From NCBI GenBank assembly GCA_019192545.1, contig JAHCMI010000006.1:114945-178944 (forward strand): a stretch of 64,000 bases of DNA, written 5' to 3'. Under the pieces are notes generated by a model. It was not told where the DNA came from and did not search any database. It saw only the letters and a list, made by a program, of their open reading frames with translations. A program made the translations under genes and the position numbers. Shown here piece by piece: positions 1 through 9,207 of the stretch (position 1 is its first letter; the number at the start of each line of letters is the position of its first letter). The stretch comes from Rivularia sp. MS3 (GTDB taxonomy: Bacteria > Cyanobacteriota > Cyanobacteriia > Cyanobacteriales > Nostocaceae).

Positions 1-1315
1 ATTGCGGGAACGCGATTTTGAGGAAGTACAGCATAAAGGGGGAATTTCTCCCGGTTGGGCTTTAAAATATCAAGATTTTGCTCCTTATTATGCCAGAGCA
101 GAGCAACTTTACAGCGTCCACGGTAAGCTAGGAGAAGACCCTACCGAACCCCCTAGAGATGAGTATCCTTACCTTCCGGTGAATCACGAACCCTCGATGC
201 AGTCGATTAGTGATTCTCTTTCTGAAGAGGGTTTTTATCCGTTTCATCTTCCTTTGGGACTAAGAATTAATGAGGTTGATAGAACATTAAGCGATTGTAT
301 TCGCTGCGATACTTGTGATGGTTTTCCTTGTTTGGTTCACGGTAAAGCTGATGCGGAAGTCAACTGCATACGTCCGGCTCGAACTTATGACAATATAACT
401 TTGATGACTGGAGCCAAGGTAACGCGATTGCATACGAGCGAGTCAGGTCGAGAAGTTACAAAAGTGGAGGTAGAAATTACTGATAAAATACATTTGTTTA
501 GTAGCGATATTGTAGTAGTATCGTGCGGTGCAATTAATTCTGCTGCCTTACTGTTGCGCTCTGTAAATGACCAGCATCCCAACGGTTTAGCTAATAGTTC
601 CGACCAAGTAGGACGTAACTTTATGAAGCATTTATCAACGGCAATGGTAGCGCTACACGACCAACCCAACGACGCGGTGCATCAAAAAACTATTGGTCTA
701 AATGATTACTACTGGGGCGAACCAGATTTTCCGTATCCGATGGGGATGGTACAAAATACGGGTAATGTTAAAGGGGGAATGATGCCTGCGGAATCACCTC
801 CACTTTTGGCACCTTACGTTAAGCTAGTTCCCGAGTTTGGATTAGAGGCTATAGCCCGTTACACTACAGGTTGGTGGCTGCAAACTGAAGATTTACCCGA
901 CCCAAATAACCGCGTCCGCTGGATTGATGGTAAGCTACATTTAGACTACACAATGAATAATACCGAGGCACGCGATCGCCTAATTCATCGCTGGACTTCG
1001 GTACTCAAAGCCATTGATAAAACCGCAAAGCACGTCGTTCCTTTTGGCATTTATCCGCGCAACTATCTTCCTTTATCTGCTGTGGCTCATCAATGCGGTA
1101 CCTGTCGTTTCGGAGCAGACCCCAAAACCTCGGTTCTTAACATAAATTGTCGTACTCATGACGTTGATAACCTTTATGTAGTCGATGGTAGTTTCTTCCC
1201 CTCCCATTCTGGGGTCAACCCGACGCTGACAATTATTGCCAATGCTATCAGGGTCGCAGACCATCTCAAACAGCGTTTAAACGTACAGAGTATAAATCAA
1301 ATGTCTTTGGTTTAA
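1..1315 (+). CDS. GMC-family oxidoreductase, C-terminal part (5' end outside window)
   Basis: The open frame enters from the left edge, so the N-terminal FAD-binding GxGxxG segment is not visible. The C-terminus carries the GMC signature: a catalytic-type HQCGTCRFG segment and the final VVDGSFFPSHSGVNPTLT block that closes the FAD site. A Cys-rich stretch near residues 98-125 (CIRCDTCDGFPC) is typical of the subgroup that oxidises sugars or alcohols. About 437 residues are seen against a usual 500-560. The likely role is FAD-dependent alcohol or sugar oxidation; the substrate cannot be told. The TTG near base 2 is only the first possible codon in the window, not a real start. Confidence 0.85.
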   Translation, partial: LRERDFEEVQHKGGISPGWALKYQDFAPYYARAEQLYSVHGKLGEDPTEPPRDEYPYLPVNHEPSMQSISDSLSEEGFYPFHLPLGLRINEVDRTLSDCIRCDTCDGFPCLVHGKADAEVNCIRPARTYDNITLMTGAKVTRLHTSESGREVTKVEVEITDKIHLFSSDIVVVSCGAINSAALLLRSVNDQHPNGLANSSDQVGRNFMKHLSTAMVALHDQPNDAVHQKTIGLNDYYWGEPDFPYPMGMVQNTGNVKGGMMPAESPPLLAPYVKLVPEFGLEAIARYTTGWWLQTEDLPDPNNRVRWIDGKLHLDYTMNNTEARDRLIHRWTSVLKAIDKTAKHVVPFGIYPRNYLPLSAVAHQCGTCRFGADPKTSVLNINCRTHDVDNLYVVDGSFFPSHSGVNPTLTIIANAIRVADHLKQRLNVQSINQMSLV

Positions 1316-1322
1316 GTGTTCT

Positions 1323-1446
1323 AGGACTTACGCAACTGACATATTTACCTTGTAGGGTGCTGTGACACTTCGCTTGATTGTTAACGCAGTAATGAGGTTT
1401 TCGTGTCACGCACCAACCGGGGTTGTGTGACAATTGCGTAAGTCCT
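1323..1446. repeat. MITE-like element, copy 1 (124 bp)
   Basis: The sequence begins AGGACTTACGCAA and ends with its complement TTGCGTAAGTCCT, and encodes no protein. Its interior, with TGTGACAC and GTGTCACGCACCAACC, matches the copies at 30279-30444 and 41091-41213 in reverse orientation. It is a non-autonomous miniature inverted-repeat element. Confidence 0.8.
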
Positions 1447-1489
1447 GTGTTCATAATTGAATAAGTAAAAATACTCGGAGAATAAAATC

Positions 1490-1801
1490 ATGAATTCTGA
1501 AAACAATCCTCAAGATAAACACCACGAACATCACCTACTTGAAACCGGAATTGGTGCAGCAGGTGGTGGTGTAGCTGGTGCGTTAGTAGGTAAAATAATC
1601 GGTGGTAAAGCTGGTACGGTAGTTGGTGCGGTGACTGGTGCTGTAGCAGGTGGAATCATCGGTGATGCGGTTAGTGACGATGTTGAAGAACTCGAACGCA
1701 AAGCAATGGAAACTTTAGGGGAAGCTAAAGGAGAAAATGAAGTACCACACCATTATTCTTGGGATGAGTTGGCTGCTTTATCTAAACCGCAGAATATTTA
1801 A
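1490..1801 (+). CDS. Small glycine-zipper protein
   Basis: This is a 103-residue protein with a charged, His-containing N-terminus (DKHHEHH) and a central run of GxxxG spacings at about residues 20-60 (GAAGGGVAGALVGKIIGG and onward), the glycine-zipper pattern of membrane-inserting stress or outer-membrane proteins. The C-terminal third is acidic. The ATG follows a purine-rich CTCGGAGAATAAA ribosome site. It stands alone between a MITE and a convergent gene. Family function is unknown; association with a membrane is inferred from the glycine zipper only. Confidence 0.7.
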   Translation: MNSENNPQDKHHEHHLLETGIGAAGGGVAGALVGKIIGGKAGTVVGAVTGAVAGGIIGDAVSDDVEELERKAMETLGEAKGENEVPHHYSWDELAALSKPQNI

Positions 1802-1813
1802 GCAAAGTTTTAG

Positions 1814-3478
1814 TTAAGTTCCAGACTTAAAGTAATCCAAAAGTCTATCCCCAGAATCAGCCCTTACCAAAGCAATGATTACATCGGGTAAACTCGTTAA
1901 ACTTGGGTAAACTAAATAGCGGGGTTCCCAACGAGGTTTAAACTTCTCTTTAAATCCATGCAGTCCTTGAAAGCTGTAAAATCGATTTAAATGCTCGTAA
2001 AGATAATGCAATGCTTTTTCTAATCTAGGTGATTCTTGATTTTCACCCACTCCAGAAAGGGCTGACAAACCAAGATTAAAGCTGTCATATCCCTTTTCCT
2101 TGAAATATTTAAACATGGAAATAAACAAAAAATCCATTGTTCCATGTTCAACTTCTAATTTCCGTCGCATCAAGTCAATAGTAATTTCGTTTAGCTGATA
2201 TTCAGGGATAATATTAGCAAAAGCACTAATTTCTCCTTTATCGGTTTCTACCGTTGCTATTTCACAATCGCGCAGATAATCAAAATCAAACCAACCAACA
2301 GAAAATCGTTTTTCAGAACCCTGCATCATTTTTAACCATTCATCGCTAACAATCTTGAGTTTTTCTAATAACTCATCGCTAATCGGTGGCTGGTAAAATT
2401 TGACTTGATGATTTAATTTATTGAATCGATTTACTGCCGTTCTTAAATTTTTTCCAGCTTTACCTTCAAGAGTAAAAGTTTTCAAATCAACAATTGCTTC
2501 TTCCCCGATTTGAATAACTTTAAATCCTAAAGATTTATACAGGTCGATATCCGAAGGTAAAGTTTGATAAAAGCTCGGATACCAATCATTTCTATTGCAA
2601 AATTCTTGAAAACCTTTAATTACGTTTTTACGGTCTTCTTCCGGTCCTATGGGGTCTCCTAATGCTACAGCAGCACGTCCTTTGGGAACATAAGCAATAA
2701 CACTTTTACCAGTGTCGCTAAAATAATAAGCTTTATCATTAAATAAAGTCAGTCTTGCCAAAGAAGATTTACCATACTGCTCGACAATTTCCTTTGCATA
2801 TTGTCTTTCTGTTTCAAAAGTAGTTCGTAACAGTACGGGACGCAGAAGCATAAATAAAGCGTAAGTTAAAGTAGTAGCACCAACAAAGTATATTGAATCG
2901 GCAAAAAAGCGTCCAAATTTGGTAGTTGGCTGTAACCCTGCGTTATCAAAAGTAAAAAACATTGCCAAAGTTTGTTGCAATGCTTCTAGTAAATTGAAGT
3001 TAACGCTGTATTGTTTATCTAAAAGAAAAAAGCCCACCGTACCGTAGGCTAAAGTAAACAGCAGAGCTACTATTAAAACGCGAATTCCTTGAGCAATTGA
3101 AGGACGGTCAGATTGTGCAGTAAACACACCGCGCATTAAAATTAATTGAATTAGTAATACTACTGCTAGTATACTTTCTTCATAATCCAATCCTTTGAGT
3201 AAATGTAGGGTAATAGAAACAATTAAAACTCCGACAGTAAGTAGCCAAGCTACTCGTTTACGACGTAACAGATTAGCTGCAAGCGTAATTAAAATAAATC
3301 CTGTAATTGCAGCTAAAAAATGGCTGCTGGCTCGAACCTCAAAAGGAATAAATGGTTGTAATAATTCTGTACGTTTGGGTAAATTCGGAGTAACAGCAGA
3401 TAATAAATTTACAATCCCTACTAATGCGGTTAAAGTAGAGGCTATCCAAAGTCCAATACGTTGACGCTTGTTTAACAA
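1814..3478 (-). CDS. DUF2156 / phosphatidylglycerol lysyltransferase-like protein (synthase half of MprF)
   Basis: The 554-residue protein has about six hydrophobic segments in residues 8-220, followed by a soluble DUF2156 domain at about 255-545 of the GNAT-fold type that moves an aminoacyl group from tRNA to phosphatidylglycerol. In classical MprF this part is fused behind an eight-helix flippase domain. Here the flippase-like part is a separate gene at 9208-10143. Recognisable blocks include RAAVALGDPIGP and GHGTMDFLF-like DUF2156 positions. The aminoacyl substrate cannot be predicted. A roughly 67-bp copy of part of this gene lies at 5488-5554. Confidence 0.8.
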   Translation of the reverse strand: MLNKRQRIGLWIASTLTALVGIVNLLSAVTPNLPKRTELLQPFIPFEVRASSHFLAAITGFILITLAANLLRRKRVAWLLTVGVLIVSITLHLLKGLDYEESILAVVLLIQLILMRGVFTAQSDRPSIAQGIRVLIVALLFTLAYGTVGFFLLDKQYSVNFNLLEALQQTLAMFFTFDNAGLQPTTKFGRFFADSIYFVGATTLTYALFMLLRPVLLRTTFETERQYAKEIVEQYGKSSLARLTLFNDKAYYFSDTGKSVIAYVPKGRAAVALGDPIGPEEDRKNVIKGFQEFCNRNDWYPSFYQTLPSDIDLYKSLGFKVIQIGEEAIVDLKTFTLEGKAGKNLRTAVNRFNKLNHQVKFYQPPISDELLEKLKIVSDEWLKMMQGSEKRFSVGWFDFDYLRDCEIATVETDKGEISAFANIIPEYQLNEITIDLMRRKLEVEHGTMDFLFISMFKYFKEKGYDSFNLGLSALSGVGENQESPRLEKALHYLYEHLNRFYSFQGLHGFKEKFKPRWEPRYLVYPSLTSLPDVIIALVRADSGDRLLDYFKSGT

Positions 3479-3707
3479 TATATCTCTCCTTTTTTGCTTT
3501 ATTTTTGAAGTCTAGCTAATTAAGCTATATTTTTGGATCAATATTTGGCATTTTTAAAAAACTTATCATACTGATATAATATTCAACAATTTCATAAGTA
3601 AAACAGCTTACTTAATATTTACTAAAGATATAAAGATATATCAGTAAAAGTTCTTACTTATGATTAGATATTTTGAAACAAGTCTTTCAGGCAATATTAT
3701 CAAAATT

Positions 3708-5351
3708 ATGGAAAAACGTGTTAAGAGTTTTCTTCAACTAAGCTCTGTCTTGACAGCAGTTAGTTGTGTTGCTGCAAATCCTGTTTTAGCAACAGAAGAC
3801 CAACAGCAAAAAAGTGTTGCTGAACTCTCAGAAGATGAAAATCCTATGGCTCAGGTAACGTCGGTATCTCAGTTTTCTGACGTACAGCCTACAGATTGGG
3901 CGTTTCAAGCATTGCAATCTTTGGTTGAACGATATGGATGTATTGCTGGCTATCCCAACGGTACCTATCGCGGAAACCGCGCCATGACTCGTTATGAATT
4001 CGCAGCTGGTTTAAATGCTTGCTTGAACAGGGTAAACGAATTAATTGCTACAGGAACGAGAGACTTATTGATCAGAGAAGATTTAGTAGTTTTAGAACGG
4101 TTGCAAGAAGAATTTAGTGCAGAATTGGGAACTTTGCGCGGTAGGGTAGATGGACTTGAAGCAAGTACCGCTCAATTAGAAACCAATCAATTTTCTACTA
4201 CTACCAAGCTTAAAGGACAAGCCATATTTAACTTAGCCAACGCTTTTGGCGACCAAAGAGCAGATAACGATAATAACCCAAATAATAATCCCAACCTTGA
4301 AAGTAACACCACTTTCTCTAATCGCGTTCGATTAAATTTGCTCAGTAGCTTTACTGGAACAGACCAGTTACAAGTTCGCTTGAATGCTGGCAATATCACC
4401 CGATTCAATCGAGGACCTTTTAATGACGGTATTACGGGTACCGACATGACTCGTCTTTCTTTCGACAATGTTTTTGGCGAAGGTGATAACGACGTTGGTA
4501 TCGATAAAATAAACTATGCTTTTAATTTGGGTAAAGCTTTACGGATAAAAGTTGACGCTAATGATGCCGAATTATTTCAAAACGTCAATACCTTCAATCC
4601 TAACTTTGAAGACAGTGGAACGGGTTCAATCTCGCGTTACGGACGCTTCAGCCCCATCTATCGCCAAGGTGCTGGCGGTGCTGGCTTAACTGTAACTGCT
4701 AATCCTCAAGGAAAAATTAAATTCACGGGTGCTTATTTAGCACGCAGACCCAGCGACCCAGAAGACCCAAACGGTGTTTTTAACGGTGCTAACAGCGTTT
4801 TTGGTCAAATAGATTTCGAGCCTTCTAAATCCTTCAACGTTGGTTTAAGCTACGCTCGTACCTATCGCAATACTGGTCGAGGAAATGACATCAATGCATT
4901 TAGAAGTACAGGTAGCGCATTTGCTGATGACCCCTTTGGTGGTGCAGCGATTACAGCCAATCACTACGGCGTGCAAGCCAATTTTCGACCTAGTTCTAAA
5001 TTCAGCGTCGGTGGTTGGGCAGGTTATTCTACCCTTGAAGCTTTAGCCGGATCGAATGATGGTGCAGATGCGGATGTATTTTACTGGGCTGCAAATTTGG
5101 GTATCAGAGACTTTGGGACAAAAAATAGTCTTCTAGGGATTATTTTCGGTCAACCGCCAAAAGTTACAAGTAACGATGTTAACAGCCGAGAAGATGTAAA
5201 TACTTCATATCATTTAGAAGCTTTGTACAGGTTACAAGTCAGTGATAACGTTTCAGTAACACCGGGTTTATTGGTTATCTTCAATCCAGAACACAACGAT
5301 AATAACGACACTATCTATGTAGGTACCTTGCGTACTACTTTTACTTTCTAA
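3708..5351 (+). CDS. SLH-domain porin (cyanobacterial iron-uptake/OprB-type outer-membrane porin)
   Basis: This outer-membrane channel has a signal peptide (MEKRVKSFLQLSSVL...), an SLH domain at about residues 45-110 (DVQPTDWAFQALQSLVERYGC, GYPNGTYRGNRAMTRYEF), a short coiled coil that anchors to peptidoglycan, and a C-terminal OprB-like beta barrel ending in an aromatic Phe. The frame is open from an ATG at 3660, but the ATG at 3708 gives a standard signal peptide, so I use that start (547 residues). Cyanobacterial members carry small solutes and inorganic ions, including iron. No operon partner is visible. Confidence 0.88.
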   Translation: MEKRVKSFLQLSSVLTAVSCVAANPVLATEDQQQKSVAELSEDENPMAQVTSVSQFSDVQPTDWAFQALQSLVERYGCIAGYPNGTYRGNRAMTRYEFAAGLNACLNRVNELIATGTRDLLIREDLVVLERLQEEFSAELGTLRGRVDGLEASTAQLETNQFSTTTKLKGQAIFNLANAFGDQRADNDNNPNNNPNLESNTTFSNRVRLNLLSSFTGTDQLQVRLNAGNITRFNRGPFNDGITGTDMTRLSFDNVFGEGDNDVGIDKINYAFNLGKALRIKVDANDAELFQNVNTFNPNFEDSGTGSISRYGRFSPIYRQGAGGAGLTVTANPQGKIKFTGAYLARRPSDPEDPNGVFNGANSVFGQIDFEPSKSFNVGLSYARTYRNTGRGNDINAFRSTGSAFADDPFGGAAITANHYGVQANFRPSSKFSVGGWAGYSTLEALAGSNDGADADVFYWAANLGIRDFGTKNSLLGIIFGQPPKVTSNDVNSREDVNTSYHLEALYRLQVSDNVSVTPGLLVIFNPEHNDNNDTIYVGTLRTTFTF

Positions 5352-5487
5352 CCGGGATTTTGTACCCAAACTCTCGAAAAATCATTTTTGCTGAGAATTA
5401 CAGCACTTTGCAGATAAATGAGGTACTGCTTCAAATCATCAAATTCTTGTGGGATGGGCATCCCTGCCCGTCCAGATGTACCTCATC

Positions 5488-5554
5488 ATTAAAATAAATC
5501 CGGTAATTGCGGCTAAAAAATGGCTGCTGGCTCGAATTTCAAGAGGAATAAATG
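5488..5554 (-). pseudogene. Fragment of the DUF2156 (mprF-like) gene
   Basis: About 67 bp match 3288-3354, inside the gene at 1814-3478, with only a handful of substitutions (shared core GGCTGCTGGCTCGAA). It lies in the 345-bp gap 5352-5695, which otherwise holds repeat-like sequence (GATGGGCATCCCTGCCCGTCC) and no gene. It looks like a leftover of a duplication or of a recombination between the two flanks. Confidence 0.65.
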
Positions 5555-5695
5555 AAAGCCTCAAACCCAGTTAGGGCAAGGAATATACTTCAAGACTCGG
5601 AAAATCGCTCAAATGCAGCTATATCAAGAAAAACCAAATCTACGTAAAAAGACTGGTATATATAACTTTGAGCTTTTTTCGACCACAAAAAATGT

Positions 5696-7366
5696 CTAAG
5701 TCCCGATAGGAATACCTGACTCATCACAAGCAATCTTAATCCGTCGCCGAAATTCCCGAGAAACATTCCATTGCTGTAGCGGTTTTGTTTTAAACCATAC
5801 CCTAACTATTATCCCCTGAGTGCTAAAACTATCTACCCCTAATATATTGGGTGGTTCAAGAATACTTTTCTGCCAAATCGCATCTTGACTCATTTGTTCG
5901 GCTACCTGAGTAATTAACTCTAAAGCCCTATCTACGTCAGTATGGTAGGAAACGGGAATCTCTAAATTTGCTCTTGCCCAAGTATTAGAAAGGTTACGAA
6001 CTATTTTGATTTCACTGTTGGGAACAGCAATTAGCTCTCCTTCCGAATTTCTGAGCTGGGTAATTCGCAAATTCATTGTTTCCACTATACCCCCTACCTC
6101 TCCCACATTGATAAAATCACCCACCGCATACTGGTCTTCTAGAACGATAAGAAATCCATTAATCACATCTTTTATTAAGTTTTGCGAGGCTAAAGATAAT
6201 CCCAGACCAATAATTCCTGCACCCGCTAAAAAAGGATTAATATCAACACCAATCAGCAAAAATGCTACTAAAACTCCAACAATAAACCAACTTATGGTTA
6301 CAATTCCCCGTGCAATTTCTGAAATTGTTGTCATCCGCAATTGTAAGCGGTCGTGAGCTTTCTGAGTTACTAAATAATTTTTGGCAAGAATGGAATTTAA
6401 CCGGGAAATTAAGGCATAACTAAAGCAAATCAGTACGTAGGTTATGCAGCCAACAAGTCCTATTTGTAAAGGAATGCTCAGACTTGTAAAAAACCATAGC
6501 CCGATGATGCGAGTATAAGGAAATAGATCGAAAATAAATAGAGTTCCTCCGATCCAGATTGCAGCTTGAATTATTTGCAAAAGCCGATGCTGAACTTCTG
6601 TAATGTTCCACTGTTGCCTGCGATTTAGCTGTGTCAATATCGGCTGATATTCCGATGAATTTGAAGAGGTTAAATGTTTTTTTGAATTTTTTAAATGACG
6701 TTCTTTGCGAAATATTATGCAGTTCAAGAAGAATATCACTACAGTAATTCCAGCAGCCTTTAGTCCTTGATTAATTAAAAACCTTGGTTTTCGCTCTTGT
6801 TTTGCCCTTTGTAAGCCTTCTTTTAATTTCTGAATAATCTGGTTTGTTCTAACCTCAATGCTGACACCTTTAAATTGAGCATCCCAAGGGGTAACAGTTA
6901 ATAAACGAACTTCTTTATCTTCCACGGATATATATATATCTTGTAGATTTCCCGTTGCTTGTTGCCGAATCTTTAATTGAGCGCTGTCAGTTTGGAAGTA
7001 CATGTTACTACTGTTGTACAATCTTTGCTCAATATCCTCAATTCTTTGTGATAATTCAGATTTTGGGTCAGCAATTTTGAATAAACAGCGACCATCAAGG
7101 CGAATGCAAGCAGAAACTAGTTCATTCTTTGAATGATTTGTTATTATAATGGAATTTGACTTTAAATCTGACAGTGTGGGAATCTGAGCCTGGACTGGTG
7201 ATACAGCAAAAATCAGCATCACAAATGTGGCTAAAACGATACCAATCTGAAATTTGATAAAAATTTTGCTGTTGATGTTAAACAAAAAAAATCTCCAAGA
7301 TTGCAGGATTAATCCACAAGCCTTGGTGAAAAATAGCGATTCGGAACAATGAAGATGTCGTGGCAT
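5696..7366 (-). CDS. MscS-family mechanosensitive channel
   Basis: The 556-residue protein has a signal-type N-terminus (about residues 1-60, ending SPVQAQ), a periplasmic stretch, several membrane helices between about 200 and 400, and an MscS domain. The pore helix region AGAGIIGLGLSLASQNLIKD and the following beta domain block (GDFINVGEVGGIVETMNLRITQLR) are diagnostic. It should release solutes on hypo-osmotic shock. The extreme C-terminus ends IPIGT, slightly shorter than the usual IPFPQ ending. Confidence 0.88.
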   Translation of the reverse strand: MPRHLHCSESLFFTKACGLILQSWRFFLFNINSKIFIKFQIGIVLATFVMLIFAVSPVQAQIPTLSDLKSNSIIITNHSKNELVSACIRLDGRCLFKIADPKSELSQRIEDIEQRLYNSSNMYFQTDSAQLKIRQQATGNLQDIYISVEDKEVRLLTVTPWDAQFKGVSIEVRTNQIIQKLKEGLQRAKQERKPRFLINQGLKAAGITVVIFFLNCIIFRKERHLKNSKKHLTSSNSSEYQPILTQLNRRQQWNITEVQHRLLQIIQAAIWIGGTLFIFDLFPYTRIIGLWFFTSLSIPLQIGLVGCITYVLICFSYALISRLNSILAKNYLVTQKAHDRLQLRMTTISEIARGIVTISWFIVGVLVAFLLIGVDINPFLAGAGIIGLGLSLASQNLIKDVINGFLIVLEDQYAVGDFINVGEVGGIVETMNLRITQLRNSEGELIAVPNSEIKIVRNLSNTWARANLEIPVSYHTDVDRALELITQVAEQMSQDAIWQKSILEPPNILGVDSFSTQGIIVRVWFKTKPLQQWNVSREFRRRIKIACDESGIPIGT

Positions 7367-7767
7367 TTACTTGAAGTTTTTATCAGCACAAATCATGTAT
7401 TTTTGGAATAGTTAATCTGTACTAAATAAATTAGTATTATTATCTCATCCAAAAATATATGCTCGATTAACTTCTAATTTACAGGTTTTATAGCCTTTAT
7501 TTAGCAGGGCTTTTAACTAAAAGTTTGTAATAAAGTTTATTAAAATTAATTGTAGGTTATAAAAGGACGACAAACAGGACGAAATTAATAGACTACGGGT
7601 AAACAATAGTATAAAATATCGCTTTACTGTTTAACAGCAAGAAGATGTGTTAAATTATTTTCCTTTCAAATAATTTTTATAAAATAGGGGGAACTCGAAT
7701 AAAAGTGTAAGGAGTTACTATTAAATGTTAATAAACTAATTTCTATACTTTTTACGGTAATATCTCA
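7367..7767. other. Intergenic gap, no gene seen
   Basis: About 400 bp of AT-rich DNA between divergent genes. A good ribosome site (AAGGAG) near 7711 precedes a four-codon ORF (ATG TTA ATA AAC TAA); I see no clear function for it. No repeat or RNA gene was recognised. Confidence 0.5.
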
Positions 7768-8571
7768 GTGGATAAACTTGTTGGAGAAAAAATACATCTA
7801 CGTAAAGGTGTAGATTTGCAGGTAGCTTACAGTCAGGGTGAAAATCCTGCTTTAGTGTTCCTGCATGGAGGATTAGGAAATCGTTTCAATTGGCGATCGC
7901 AATATGAATTCTTTCTCAATCAAGGAAGAGAGGTTTTAGCTTACGACTTGGGAGGAAACGGTGATTCAACAGCATACTCTCGCTATTCGTTAGGACGACA
8001 TCAACGGGATTTAACCAGACTGCTGAAAAAATATCATATCCAAGCTCCCGTGCTTTGCTGCCATAGCTACGGTGTACCGTTAGGTTTGGAATGGGCAAGA
8101 AAGCACTCCGTAAGTGGTTTAATTTTAATAGCTGGTGGAACTCACGATTTAGCACCCTGGTGGGAAATTCCTTTAATGAAATTTTTTACTTGGGGAGGTA
8201 GATATCTTTATCATTTACCTTTTATTCAATCAATAACCAATAAATTATCTAGTTCACAAGCTGAAAAAATAGAACGTTTTTTTGCAGAAAGCCCCGTACC
8301 AAAAACATATCATCCCTATAAAGCTTTGGAAATATTTTGGGGTTATAACTTCTTCAATAAAAAATATAAAGCAAGTAAATTTAAGATTCCGGTTTTAGTT
8401 ATCAGCGGTGGTGAAGACCCCATGTTTACCGAATCAATGGGAGAAGATTTAGCCAAATTATTTACATTTGGAAAACATCTACACTTACCTGAAGGCGGAC
8501 ATTTGTTGATAGCAGAATTTCCGAAAATAGTAAATAGAGAAATATCACAACTTATATCTCAATTGTCATAA
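7768..8571 (+). CDS. Alpha/beta hydrolase
   Basis: This 267-residue alpha/beta-hydrolase has the oxyanion block LVFLHGGLGNRFNW near residue 30, a nucleophile elbow CHSYG near residue 98, an acid position after ISGGEDPMF and a C-terminal HLPEGGHLL histidine. The triad is complete, so it should be an active esterase or related hydrolase; the substrate is unknown. The start is a GTG and the ribosome site is weak. It is followed in the same direction by the DUF1003 and YbhN-like genes. Confidence 0.8.
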   Translation: MDKLVGEKIHLRKGVDLQVAYSQGENPALVFLHGGLGNRFNWRSQYEFFLNQGREVLAYDLGGNGDSTAYSRYSLGRHQRDLTRLLKKYHIQAPVLCCHSYGVPLGLEWARKHSVSGLILIAGGTHDLAPWWEIPLMKFFTWGGRYLYHLPFIQSITNKLSSSQAEKIERFFAESPVPKTYHPYKALEIFWGYNFFNKKYKASKFKIPVLVISGGEDPMFTESMGEDLAKLFTFGKHLHLPEGGHLLIAEFPKIVNREISQLISQLS

Positions 8572-8649
8572 ATAGTTAATAATTTTTTTAACTTAATTTG
8601 CGAGATGTTTATATGAGAAAATTAAAAATAAAATATTGCCAATCGTAGA

Positions 8650-9171
8650 ATGAAAAGTAATAGAAAATTACGCGCTCGTGTTAGTCCAGAAGAATATAAA
8701 CTACTAGCACGACTCAGAGAGCGCAAACCAGCCCAAAACCCGCCAAATCCCAAGATAAAATTAGGAGACCGTATTGCAGATGGTGTTGCTGCAACAATGG
8801 GTTCTTGGCGCTTCATCATTATTCAAAGTTTTATTTTATTTCTTTGGGTTGTTCTCAACGTTGTTGCTTTTTTCAAACATTGGGACCCATACCCGTTTAT
8901 CTTACTCAACTTGATGTTATCTTTCCAGGCAGCTTATGCAGCTCCTATCATTATGATGAGTCAAAATCGTCAAGCTACAATTGACCGTCAAGATGCAAAA
9001 TATGACTACGAAGTTAATAGAAAAGCAGAATTAGAAATTGAATTAATGCATGACAAACTCAACCAATTACGCGAACAGCAAATAGTGGAAGTTCTGCAAA
9101 TGCTCAAAGAACAACAGCAGCGATTGACAAATTTGGAAGAATTATTGCAGCAAAAATTAGATAATAAGTGA
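8650..9171 (+). CDS. DUF1003 membrane protein
   Basis: The 173-residue protein has a basic N-terminus, two membrane helices at about residues 55-105 with the DUF1003 signature DRIADGVAATMGSWRFIIIQS and MLSFQAAYAAPIIMMSQNRQ, and a long C-terminal coiled coil (about 110-172). The function of the family is not known. It lies 36 bp before the YbhN-like gene and may be cotranscribed with it. Confidence 0.85.
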   Translation: MKSNRKLRARVSPEEYKLLARLRERKPAQNPPNPKIKLGDRIADGVAATMGSWRFIIIQSFILFLWVVLNVVAFFKHWDPYPFILLNLMLSFQAAYAAPIIMMSQNRQATIDRQDAKYDYEVNRKAELEIELMHDKLNQLREQQIVEVLQMLKEQQQRLTNLEELLQQKLDNK

Positions 9172-9207
9172 TAGACAAAATTTATAAACCTCCTATTATA
9201 TAATTCG

